From assembly GCA_963930655.1 (NCBI GenBank), contig OZ005619.1:3640501-3704500 (forward strand): a DNA stretch of 64,000 nt. The letters run 5' to 3'. This document shows positions 54,757 through 64,000 of this stretch, in pieces (the stretch's first letter is position 1; each line of letters starts with the position of its first letter). The notes beneath the pieces are model-generated. The model made no database searches and had not been told where the DNA came from. It was given only the letters and a program-made list of their open reading frames with translations. The stretch comes from Myrica gale. Lineage: Eukaryota > Streptophyta > Magnoliopsida > Fagales > Myricaceae. Both the position numbers and the translations under genes were made by a program.

Positions 54757-55095
54757 TCAGAATGTACACCAAAACGTTCCATGCAGAGACAGAGGGAGCA
54801 GTGGTGCGTCACGAACATGGACGGAGCTTTGAGCGGCCCACTTAGCTAGATTGTGCGACATGCAATTACAACTCCTCGGCATCCATGCTATATATATCTT
54901 CCATTCACAGAATTCCTCCAAGCAACAACGGATATGGGCAACAAACATCGAAATGGCACAGCACTGTAATTGTTCTAGGAGAGCACCTCTCTGCAAACAA
55001 CTAAAGAGTCGCACTAAAAAATTACACAATTCCACTTATGACTTCTTGTTACCATCTTTGTCTCCGCCAAAACAAAAGCTTCGTCAACTAGGAGG
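54757..55095 (-). pseudogene. RNase H-like (reverse-transcriptase-associated) fragment
   Basis: The minus-strand frame contains EEFCEWKIYIAWMPRSCN and SHNLAKWAAQS. This pattern (W..R..N..AH.LA) ends the RNase H domain of plant non-LTR retrotransposons and related RVT_3 proteins. Upstream, AFVLAETKMV and then CDSLVV fit earlier parts of the same fold, separated by a TAG stop. It is a truncated, broken fragment next to the CACTA insertion at 55162. Confidence 0.7.
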
Positions 55096-56348
55096 TCCAT
55101 AACATCTAATAATTTCATATATGCTATAGAGAGAGAATTGAAAGAATATTTTACCGAGACTCACTACAAAAAAAACGACCTATAGCGGCGGTCACTAAAA
55201 CCGCCGCTATAGGGTATTTTTCGCGGCGTTTTAAAAAAACCGCGGCGAAAATAGGGTCTATAGCGGCGGTCCTGTTGACCGCCGCTGAATCTCGTACCTG
55301 TAGCAGCGGTTTTAAAACAAACCGCTGCTACAGGTATACCTATAGCGGCGGTCGTTGTAGTGACAACCGCTATAGGTATAATTTAAACAAAATGAAAAAA
55401 ATAGAAAAATAAAATTTTATGTGTTATTTAAGGTTAATAATTATTTTATTGACTATTTATTCCTTTTTATACATAATTTTATTTTGTCACATCATTTAAA
55501 AAAATTTTAAGAGACCTACTTAATAAAATATGAAATTAGAGAGAGTGTTATGAATATTGAAGTTGTTATATAGAATTAGGGCACTTTTCACGCATGTGTC
55601 GGTTTTTTGGTCATAACTTTGGCTACGAGTACCCGATTCGTACCCATGACCCCAATTCGGAAAGTTCTTTTCGGCGCGCACGTCGTGGGCACCTAGCTAC
55701 GCTTCGATGCGCCTCGTTTCGAGCCCTAAATCCGTTGTTTTCCCTCTCAAAAACCTATTTTTAGTTATGATTTTCTTTCCTTTACCGTTTAAGAATTATT
55801 TTTGAACCCGATTAGGGATGAGATTTTAGCTATTTTAGCCCGGTTTGTGGGTTTTTTTGGGACATACACGATTATTTTGAATTGGTTATATGAAATTAGA
55901 AATAATGTTATGACAGTTATATCTATGATTGTTATGGTAATTGTATTTTTATTGACTAAATCTAAGTAGTTTAGACATCTATTATCATATGCTTATAATG
56001 ACCAAATATATTTGTAATAATTAGTAATATAATAATATTTAATTATGACATATGATTTAATTTCAAACAAAAAAGATATTGTGAGATTAATTATCTTATG
56101 CAATTAAAGTACATAACTTAATATCTAGTCATAGTTATTATGATAATTGAATATTTTATTGATTATAATTAACTAATTAATTATAAGACTAATTTATAAT
56201 ATAAGACTGATTAATTAAGATTCAAAACAGTATCACTACCTAAAAACGCTGTCGTTCCTTCCCCCACCTCCCCTCTCCTTTCTTAAAAACTCCTTCCGCC
56301 CTATAAGTCGAAAATTTCCCCTCCCCGCGCCCTAAAACGCGAACCCAT

Positions 56349-56462
56349 CACCCCCGCATTTTCCCCCTTCACCCGACGCCGAACCTCTCCTCGTTTATCT
56401 CCCCTCACCCCCGCATTTTCCCCCTTCACCCGACGCCGAACCTCTCCTCGTTTAATTCCCCT
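56349..56462 (+). repeat. 57-bp tandem duplication in the captured leader-like region
   Basis: CACCCCCGCATTTTCCCCC and following bases occur at 56349 and again at 56406 with one or two differences. The CT-rich composition suggests a captured 5' UTR or promoter of a host gene. Confidence 0.85.
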
Positions 56463-56761
56463 CACCCCCCCCATCGGAGCTTTGATTCTAACATTTATTC
56501 TGTTTGTATTCGAGCTAGGGAGCTACGGAGCTATATGGAGAGATACTGCTGCGTCACTTCCCCTTTTCGTCTGTTCTTCCAGAAAAGATAAGTTTGATAG
56601 TGCTTTAATTATTTCTGGTATCGTTTACAGTACTTCCAACTTTAAGCACCGCGAAAAAGATTATCCTTGAATATTTGAAGTTGGGGATTAACTTAAGGGA
56701 TCCTTTTTGCTTTTGTAATCTGTTTCTTATTTGTGTGATTGTTCTCTCAGGAAATCGATTA

Positions 56762-56817
56762 TGGTGTGAACTTGATTGATTCAAAGATTAAGGTTTGGTG
56801 GCCGAAGGATCGAATGT
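56762..56817 (+). pseudogene. Captured exon resembling the Tudor-type exon of PDS5-like proteins
   Basis: After an AG acceptor (TCTCAG, near 56751) the frame reads EIDYGVNLIDSKIKVWWPKDRM and is followed by a consensus GTAAGT donor. The IKVWWPKDRM phrase is characteristic of the Tudor-like domain of plant PDS5 cohesin-associated proteins, where the next exon continues FYEG. No other exon of that gene is recognised here. The family call rests on one short motif. Confidence 0.6.
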
Positions 56818-57250
56818 AAGTACCATCCTTGTCTATATGTTCCCAAAAACTGTTGCTGGAGATCTTCTTTAATTGATCTCTTTGACTGCTGGTTTTCTGT
56901 GAAGCTGTGTATTTTATCTACTGTTTCTCTACTTTTTTCCTGAGCTAATTAAGGAGATATTTGTCATTTGCTCTGCTGAATGCTGGTGGCATGCATGTGT
57001 GGATGTCGGTGTGTGTTCCTCGTCTAGCATCATTTCTTGTGGTGTTGATCCAGGGTGTTTGGGGGAAATCATTTTACTGCAAGTCTGCAAAGGACAAATT
57101 TTGTGGTTTTATAAATAATTCTTTCCTCGGTATTTACCCAGTTAGCTTGTTTTTCACTTTGTTGCTAACCCTTCCTAGTACTTATCCTAGGCATATGTGG
57201 AAAAATTAAATGACTGCATGAGTAATTATTTGATTTGTTATCCATCACAG

Positions 57251-59028
57251 GCTATGAAGGTAGAGAATATGTTGAAAATAAAGGAGGAATTTGATTACAA
57301 AAGTTTGTCTAGGAAACTTGAAGTACAACTTGATAGGCTCATTGCAGAAAATGAAAGGCAGCAGAAAGCTTTTGAGGATGAAGTTGAAAGATTAAATGTA
57401 GAAGCACAAAATCGAATCTCTGAGGTTGAGAGAAGTTTTGCAGATGCATTAGAGGTTTGTTCAACTATTTTTTTCATCTATATGTTATTGATAATAAAGT
57501 TCAGCAACCCTAAATTCTAGCTAGAGTACGGTAAAAAATTTTCTAGAGTACCAGGGGCTCTAGGATATTATCTTATCCCTAGTTTGTAATTTTGTTATTT
57601 ATTTGAATAGTTTGTGATCTATTGTATAGATTGGATAGCATAAGCTTATCTTATCTAGTTATTAGCTAGTTTATAATCTTATCTTAGGAAATTCAAATTT
57701 CAAATTGAATATCTTGTTGTAATCAGGGTTGTTACCCAACTTGTGCATAATTTCAAATGAAGAATCTCAATCAGTCAAAGTATTGTTATATTTATATGTC
57801 AGTGTGGTGTGCATAGGAAATATGACATAATATTTATACAGCAGAAGCAACAGCTGTTGATGGTTCTAGATCCGTTTGAATGTGTTGACAATGCCTAGTG
57901 CTAGACCAAACTAGCTGTTATTTTGGGAGCCTATTCACAGCCTTGATGGATGAAATTCCTGTATTTTGAAGTATTTGTTTGTTAATTGTTGCCATGCGGG
58001 GAAGGGGGAGAGAGAGAGAGAGAGCGGGGGGGGGGGGGCATACAAGTTCTGAAGAAAGGAAGCCAACCTAGACCATTTGCCCTTGCCTTCTCTGCAGTTA
58101 TAGTTGCAAAATTTATGGAGTCATTATTTTATCTCTAATCTTTTTTGTTGGCAATGTGTTTCAGTATAGTCGTTTTTTTTTTATTTTTAAATTTTTTAGA
58201 AGGAGAGGCGAAAATGCCAGATGGATTATATGGAATCAGTCAAGCAGCTGGAGGAGAAGTTGGTGTTAAATCAGCAAAAGCATGATCGTGATGACTTCAG
58301 CTATGGTAAATCTACTGGACAGGTACTCCCTTTTATGCAACACCCTTTTTGCTATGTTCTCGTGAAAGAGGTGTCTTGTGTCCTTGCTGGACACATTTGT
58401 ATATCTCAGACTGTCTGCCGATCCAAATATCTTTTTCGAGGTGATGCATTGGTCCCATTTTTTGCCTTAAGGTTTGCTGGTGGTGGGTAGCAGTGAGTGT
58501 CTGGTCATTAGCTTGTTTAACTTCATTTACTCAGCATAAAGTTATAAACTTATTATGACAATGGGTGTAGAGTTCTGTACATATACATGGGCTGGCACTT
58601 ATTAAAATCAGTTCTGTTCAACGTAATCTCTAACTTTATCCGTATTAGAGTATAACCCTATTGTAGAGTGATCTTACTGTATCTGAGGAAATTTTTGAAA
58701 TGAAAAAATTGCTTGAAAAGGAAATTAAATTAAGGCAGCTGAAGGAGGTAAAAACCCTTAGTCAACAAGGGCAACATATGCACTCAGAGGTATGTTGTTT
58801 GCCTGGATTATAGAGTTTGTTCTGAACAGCATCATCTGAAATTTTTTCAACTTGCAAGCATGTAATCAGTTGTATATGAGGGTTTCTCTCGGTGTAGGTA
58901 GGTGGAGATGCAGAAGTTTTGAAGCTTCGGAAAACTCTAGAGGATGAGACTCATGAGAAGAAGAAACTTGAAGAAGAAATAATAATACTGCGAAGTCAGT
59001 TGTTGAAATTGACTTTTGAAGTCATCAG
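57251..59028 (+). pseudogene. Captured coiled-coil exons of an armadillo-repeat kinesin (KIN-UB/ARK-like)
   Basis: Four exons with AG/GT borders stay in frame: 57251-57454 (AMKVENMLKIKEEFDYKS), 58200-58322 (KERRKCQMDYMES), 58667-58789 (EEIFEMKKLLEKE) and 58898-59028 (GGDAEVLKLRKTLEDETHEK, ending ILRSQLLKLTFE). In plant ARK kinesins the first phrase follows the motor domain directly and the last precedes the armadillo repeats. The motor and armadillo exons are absent, so only the central coiled coil is present. It cannot make a motor but could be transcribed as a chimera. Confidence 0.88.
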
Positions 59029-59505
59029 GTCATAGTATGCTTTTCCCAGTCAATTTATGTGTATGGTTTTTTTCTTTGGTTTTTTAGTACATGGACAAAA
59101 TAATCTGTTTTTGGAGTTTGAAATGAGATTTTTTCTGAGGCTTAGTCCATGGAGCGGAGGCTTAGGCCTTGCAAACCTATAGCGGCGGTCACTAACCGCG
59201 GCTATAGGTTGAACCTGACCCCTGCTATAGACCTATAGCAGCGGTCATATTAGGTCTGTAGCGGCGGTCAGTGACCGCTGCTACAGACCTTCAGCGCAAC
59301 TGCGCTAGGGTTTATAGCGGCGGTTTCGACCGCTGCTACGTGACCGCCACTATAGACCCGAGTTCTTCACCAGCGGTCACCGAAACCGCCGCGATAGATC
59401 TATGCCGACGGAGCTATAGCGGCGGTCGCGACCGCAGCTAAAAAACCGCTGCTATACGTTATAGCAGCGGTTTTTTGACCTATAGGTCATTTTTTTGTAG
59501 TGACT

Positions 59506-60551
59506 GTTATGTAATACCCATTCGATCGGATTGTCACATCGAATTAAGATTTAGCCATCCATATTGCGGGGGTTGCCAACTGAAAATCGCTCCCTTTACT
59601 AACTCTACTACAATAGTACAGAGATATTAGGACTGAAATAAATGAGGGCCCAACTTTGCCGGGGAGATTTGTAATTCACTATCTTCCTGAAATGCGAGAC
59701 AAACTTTCCCACCCGTACATACGGTTTCCTGAGAAACTCCGGAGCCCAGCGTCTCCCCAGTCTCCTTGTCGCGTGCCCCCCGAAAAGATTGACAAGCGAA
59801 TTATTGCAACTATTAGCCTTCACCTTCAAGATTGTCCTGCAAAAGAAACCTGTAAGGGCTATGCTCTTTGCTTTGATGAACATTAATCAATCCTTTGTTC
59901 GGCCTTCTAGATCGATATTGGAGATCGCCATTAATACAAGAACCTCACAAAGGGTGCATACTTCTCTAGTCCGATCCTGATTTCCCCAGAACAGCCGCCC
60001 AATGCATTTGATTTCTTTAGTGGGGAATTAGTACTCAATTAATTAATAATTTTCTTACCTCTATGAAATGAGTTAATTCTATTATCTCTAAAGGTATTTC
60101 TGTGTACGGTATCTTATATATCATTAAATGTTGAAAGATATTGCATGTACTCTACATAAAAAGCATATGGTAGATATGCATGGAATATATGTATGACATA
60201 AAAGGAAAATCTCTTTGATATTATGTCATTGGAGAGCAAAGAAAGTGTAATTTAACTTATTGTTGCATCAATATATATTCCAACGCAAGAAACATGAAAA
60301 CATCACACTTTCTTTTTTAATTTTTTTGGGTAATTAGCAAATAGTTATAACTTGTACTAACGGGAAAGAAAAAACAACCACGATAATAGTAGGGCACTTT
60401 CTCCTCACACCCCCCCCCCCCCCCAAAAAAAAAAACCACCGAGTACCCCAGGAGAAAGACCCAGAGAATTACATGCATTAACTGAAGAAAAACCTGAAAG
60501 ACACTATTTAATCGTTCTACTAATCCCTTCGCCCTACGACAATGCGGCCAC
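59506..60551. other. Intergenic DNA, 3' flank of the MFT-like gene
   Basis: The open frames at 59608-59886 on both strands show no motif I recognise. A homopolymer block of 15 C then 11 A lies at 60410-60435. The last ~100 bases precede the minus-strand MFT-like stop codon and probably hold its 3' UTR. Confidence 0.5.
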
Positions 60552-62442
60552 TCATGAGCGCCTTCTGCTTGCTGGTTTTTTCTGAGCGTTGAAGTACACA
60601 GTCGCTGCCGGCAAACCCAGATCTAGCTGCCCTGCGAAGTTGCGAGTATTGAAGTTCGCGCGCGAGGAAGGCTGGTCCACAAGTCCCAGGGCAGCCTTCT
60701 GTCGAAACAACACCAATATATAGCGATGAATTCCAATTGGTGGACGTGGCCCTACATATGGCAGTATCTCTTTCCCTGCAACAATCCCAGTCGAAACAAG
60801 TCAGCAAACCCAGTTTACAGTTTCCTTTTACTGCCAGTCTGCCACTGATCTCTTGCGACACTAGCAAAATCATTTTTAGAAGTTCCCAAAAGGGCTTCTA
60901 CATGTTCGCCACGTGGATCACACTTAAAAATGCCATTTGGAATCAAGGAAGCCCAGGTCGCTACTATGTCGACGAAGGGACCATGACAAGTGGCACTACA
61001 CGTGTCACTATCAACACAGGTGGATTCTGTGCCAGACACGTGTAATTGACAATCATGCATGCAATTGACATACAAAGACAAAACTTGGAAAACAAACAAA
61101 AATTCTGCAACATTTCATCAGATATTTGTATCTCAGAGGCATCAGATGATGTATACGTGCAATGCTTGGTGCGAGCGTATGCTATGTCTATTTCAGCTGA
61201 TTTTGCAAATTTTGCGGCTGCCTACAGTTGTTGGCAGGCAATTGGGTACAAGCATTTTGCTCATGGATAAAGGGGCAAATGTACCCTTAATGTTTCAATT
61301 TTCTGAAATCTGAAACATCAGAGACCAAACACACGCATGTTGATGACCAGTCTACTGATGATCTAGTTGTCAATGATAATAATGCATGCTTAACACAGCG
61401 AGCGGCTGCACTGCCAGCCATATTCCTTGTCACATGTCGTTCTAACATTAGTATCCTCTGAGACAATATAGGCCTAAAGGAAATTAAAACATATAATTTT
61501 ATCAATCATGTAATATTAGTCGAAAGATCCTTGATCAGCTTGCGCGCATGCATGCAATTTTTTTCTTATTATTATTTATGGAAATTTCGTGTATAAAAGC
61601 TTTCTGTGTAAGCCTCCATTTGGATCTCCAAAAGAGGCCAGAAGAGAAAAGAAAAAGCCTTTACTGGGATCTCCAAAAGAGGCAATAAGAGAGAAGAAAA
61701 AAACCTCTATTTGGATCTCAGAAGAAAAAGACAAACAAGCAAAAAGGAGAGGAGGAGGAAATTAAGCGCTCAGATGGAATAAAAAAAAGAGAACAAAGTC
61801 ATCTTGTAAAAACAAGAAAACTATCGTCTTTTAGTACTGTAGATCCCAAGATCCAATTTTTATAGACGTATGGTTTCTACCTCGAGTTGGGTTTGCTCCA
61901 CCAGGAATGTCGACAACAATCCTGAAAACATATACGAATTAGTGCGTGAAGAAAGTAAGGCCGAAGAAAGAAGGAAACGAAATATAAGGCTAAAGAAGTC
62001 AAAATTGAAGAATCAACAGACCAGTGAACCCATTCCCGCATGCTGGGCTCGCTAGGGCTAGGAGCATCAGGATCAGTCATCACCTGCATGAAGAGCCATC
62101 CTTTACAAATTTAGATACTATCGTGTGTCAACTATTCGAGTTATGTTAAATTTCAAGGATAGATCAACATGATAAAGGATCGTGCATGCACGCCTAAAGC
62201 AGTCCCAAACACACGCACAGACACAGAGAGACTTAGAGAGAGGAGACCAGAGTATATAGCTCGTCGGAATTCCCAGAGATTATCAGTTTTGGAGGACTGA
62301 CTGCTATTGAGGGTTTGATATCACACCCGTTCGTCACATGCCTGGAGCCATAGTAGGCAGACATGTGCACGGTAGGAACAAACATGTCTACCACATCACC
62401 AATCACTCGGCCCACAACAAGGGGATCAACGGAGGCAGCCAT
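60552..62442 (-). CDS. MFT: MOTHER OF FT AND TFL1-like PEBP
   Basis: Four exons join in frame to 173 aa: 62248-62442, 62022-62083, 61881-61921 and 60552-60775. This is the usual four-exon PEBP structure with short middle exons. Key motifs are [10 protein letters not shown] (69-78), REWVHW with Trp83 where FT has Tyr and TFL1 has His (the MFT signature), GIHR (114-117) and the tail [16 protein letters not shown] proteins act in the nucleus as seed-dormancy and germination regulators in the ABA/GA network. The start is the family's conserved [18 protein letters not shown]. Intron 1 (donor GTCTCC) and intron 2 (donor GTCTGT) have weak but plausible donors; intron 3 is 1105 bp. Reading frame and ligand-pocket motifs are intact. 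Confidence 0.95.
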
Positions 62443-62522
62443 GAGAGAAGGGAGCCCAGAGACGGAGCAAGAAAAGAAAGAAAAACAACTAGACTTGGTA
62501 TGGCCTGTTGCGGAACAAGGCT

Positions 62523-62534
62523 TTTTATATATAC
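62523..62534 (-). promoter_or_regulatory. Candidate TATA box of the MFT-like gene
   Basis: On the minus strand a TATATATAAAAAG stretch lies about 85 bp upstream of the start codon, a suitable place for a TATA box with a short leader. No transcription start is known from the sequence. Confidence 0.6.
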
Positions 62535-62589
62535 ATGTAGAGTAAAGGCAAATATAAATATGCCTTTTGGATTTGTGTAACCTATGGTT

Positions 62590-62597
62590 CATGCATG
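62590..62597. promoter_or_regulatory. RY element (CATGCATG), proximal
   Basis: The palindrome CATGCATG lies about 150 bp upstream of the MFT-like start codon. RY motifs are bound by B3-domain seed regulators such as ABI3 and FUS3, which fits seed expression of MFT genes. Confidence 0.6.
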
Positions 62598-62756
62598 GGC
62601 CATCATAAAGTGTAGAGCAGCTGCGACAAACATGTGTGAGGCCACCCCGGAGGAAACCATCCATTCCTCTGCTTGTTACAAGTGGCTGTATCATCGTCGT
62701 CAGTTTCGACCACCACCTTACAGATGTATCAGCCAACGGCTAAAAGGTTCGGGCCC

Positions 62757-62766
62757 CATGCATGCA
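62757..62766. promoter_or_regulatory. Double RY element (CATGCATGCA), distal
   Basis: Two overlapping CATGCA cores lie about 315 bp upstream of the MFT-like start. Together with the copy at 62590 they form a spaced pair. Confidence 0.55.
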
Positions 62767-63540
62767 CCTCAAGATAAGCATGAGTTAACTTCAGGCCAAA
62801 ACGCCTTGCGGAGCCCTCAAGGAAAAAATATCAGAGCCTATTAGAGAAGGGACAACTTGTAAAAGTGGACCTTAAACTACTACAGAGCAGCTCCCTCTGT
62901 AACTTCCATTTTGTGGCTCTGTTCTTAATTACAAGTAGAGGTCGTGGTAAAAGAACAACTCCATATAATGACCTGTGAGATTCTTCCCCCTGTATTACAT
63001 GATTTGAAATGTTCTTCCGGCTCTTGGTTATTAGCACAAGAGGATCCCATCGGGTTCTAGTTTCTGACAGAACCGAAATGTCAGAGAGAAAGTGCAGAAG
63101 ATTATGTCCATTTTTCATGGGGGCCCAGTTCTGCAGCATGTGCGGCGCCACTAGTTTTACCAATTAGCCAACAACAACGTGCCACGAAAAGAGAAACGGG
63201 CGTAACTTGTTGGACAAGACAAAGCCATTAAAAATTTAAGGGAGGACTACTCCATGGAGTCCAAAGTAATATCTCTGGGGCTGATTTTATACGGGACCTC
63301 TTCTGTGATGATGTGTTGAACTTTATGTTAACTATTTCCTCTTGAATTATGGTGCAGCATTGTTCTGATCTTAATTCTAATTTATTTTTTCATTTTTACC
63401 TGAATCGGGAGTGAAATCCCGGTGTTTAAGGGAAACGAAATTGCTAACTGTTAGCGGGAATGCCCACCATTCATTTCTTCTTTTTCTTGTCTTTATTTAT
63501 TTATTTATTAATTAATTTTTTTGTTTGTCTCGAGGTAGTG
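62767..63540. other. Upstream flank of the MFT-like gene, no gene recognised
   Basis: The minus-strand open frame at 62831-63163 shows no recognisable domain. The right part is AT-rich and leads into a Copia retrotransposon fragment. Confidence 0.5.
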
Positions 63541-63875
63541 GGATTACTGTCATGAAGAAACACGATAACTATTAGAGTCTCACATTGATTATGGATCATT
63601 TAATCTTGTGCTTCATATACCTGTTGGGCCACCTCTTCCCATAACCAATTAGTTTTGGGATGAAATTTGATATGATATCAGAACAAGGTTACAGAAACCA
63701 TGGCAGAAGAAGAAGCTGTCGCTAACCTTGTTATACCCGAATCCCAAAACTCATTCCTCAACTTCAACAACGTCAACAACCCCTACAGACTTGACAATGG
63801 AAATAACTCGACCCTTTCTTTGCTCACAGACCTCCTAACTATTGAAAACTACATTTCTTTGTCCTGATCCATGAC
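63541..63875 (+). mobile_element. 5' part of a Copia-type LTR retrotransposon
   Basis: About 110 bp of LTR-like sequence ends before TGATATCAGAACAAGG (about 63654), a diverged initiator-Met tRNA primer-binding site. The next ATG (63700) opens a Copia gag N-terminus: the phrase NPYRLDNGNNSTLSLLTDLL followed by IENYIS is typical. A stop at 63865-63867 falls where an Arg codon is expected (LS-stop-SM for WSRSM). Just after it another element interrupts. Confidence 0.8.
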
Positions 63876-64000
63876 TAGTGGTGGGATTTTGATTCGTCGG
63901 TATCCGGAATTCCGGTACCGGCACCGGTTTCGAGCTTCGGCCACCGTATACCGGCCGAATCGGTATAGGTATTTAGGAAATACCGGTACCGGAACTGGTA
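63876..64000. mobile_element. Left end of an ACCGGT-rich hAT-like MITE, cut by the window edge
   Basis: From about 63876 the sequence starts TAGTGGTGGGATTTTGATTCG and becomes dense in CCGGTACCGG words. The terminus resembles TAGGGGTG of the MITE at 3077. It is inserted in the Copia gag. The right end lies outside the window. Confidence 0.55.

Larger units (their letters stand above)
55162..59502 (+). mobile_element. 4.3-kb CACTA element with captured exons (Pack-CACTA)
   Basis: It starts CACTACAAAAAAAACG and ends TTTTTTTGTAGTG, the canonical CACTA termini, flanked by the 3-bp duplication ACT (55159-55161 and 59503-59505). Both ends carry arrays of TATAGCGGCGGTC hairpins (55180-55375 and 59178-59485). 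Positions 55380-55810 match the CACTA at 32905-34255. No transposase (TNPA/TNPD) is visible. The interior (about 56200-59030) is host-derived: a CT-rich leader-like stretch with a 57-bp tandem repeat, a Tudor-type exon and four kinesin exons. Borders, duplication and interior together support gene capture. Confidence 0.92.

Noticed and set aside
59608-59886. Overlapping open frames on both strands after the CACTA
   Set aside because: I considered an organellar DNA insert or gene fragment but recognised no domain or organelle sequence.

Overview
The window is nuclear DNA of a flowering plant, most likely a woody eudicot. It carries GT-AG introns, plant-specific gene families (a TDY-type MAP kinase, a DYW-type PPR protein, an MFT-type PEBP and a GH1/AT-hook protein), AT-rich intergenic DNA and many nested plant transposons. 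No prokaryotic, organellar or CRISPR features were seen. The species cannot be read from the sequence.

Three host genes look intact, with exon models that keep frame throughout: a linker-histone-like AT-hook protein of the HON4/HON5 type (minus, 20041-22194, 4 exons, 438 aa); a group D MAP kinase of the MPK8/9/15 type with a TDY loop (plus, 38975-46977, 11 exons, 638 aa); and a MOTHER OF FT AND TFL1-like protein (minus, 60552-62442, 4 exons, 173 aa). A fourth, a PLS-DYW PPR gene close to Arabidopsis At4g02750 (minus, 49170-52583), keeps its C-terminal deaminase motifs but has a frameshift and an in-frame stop, so it looks like a young pseudogene or a sequence with errors.

The rest is largely transposons, several with boundaries proved by target-site duplications (TSDs). 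They include a 4.5-kb hAT with a broken transposase (13660-18162, TSD ACTTTACA); a 3.9-kb non-autonomous hAT carrying a host-gene fragment (9195-13051, TSD ACGGTAAA), itself invaded by a near-perfect 944-bp Mutator-type palindrome (10694-11637, 9-bp TSD AATAAAGTA); smaller hAT derivatives at 24097-25053, 29460-31154 and 35058-36562, the last interrupted by a hAT MITE; two CACTA elements built from hairpin repeats of a TATAGCGGCGGTC motif (32905-34255 and 55162-59502); two more Mutator-type foldback MITEs (26406-26706 and 52698-53099); an element with ~200-bp terminal inverted repeats (36963-38684) carrying the 5' part of a chloroplast ribonucleoprotein gene; a TRIM, SINEs, and Copia and RNase H fragments.

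The most notable theme is gene-fragment capture by three transposon superfamilies within 50 kb. The 55162-59502 CACTA holds four in-frame, properly bordered exons of an armadillo-kinesin (KIN-UB-like) coiled coil plus an exon like the Tudor-type exon of PDS5 proteins. The hAT at 9195 holds a fragment of an uncharacterised plant gene. The 36963 element holds a cp29-like RRM fragment and lies about 290 bp upstream of the MAP kinase start codon.

The host genes do not form a pathway: they are independent eukaryotic genes separated by repeats.
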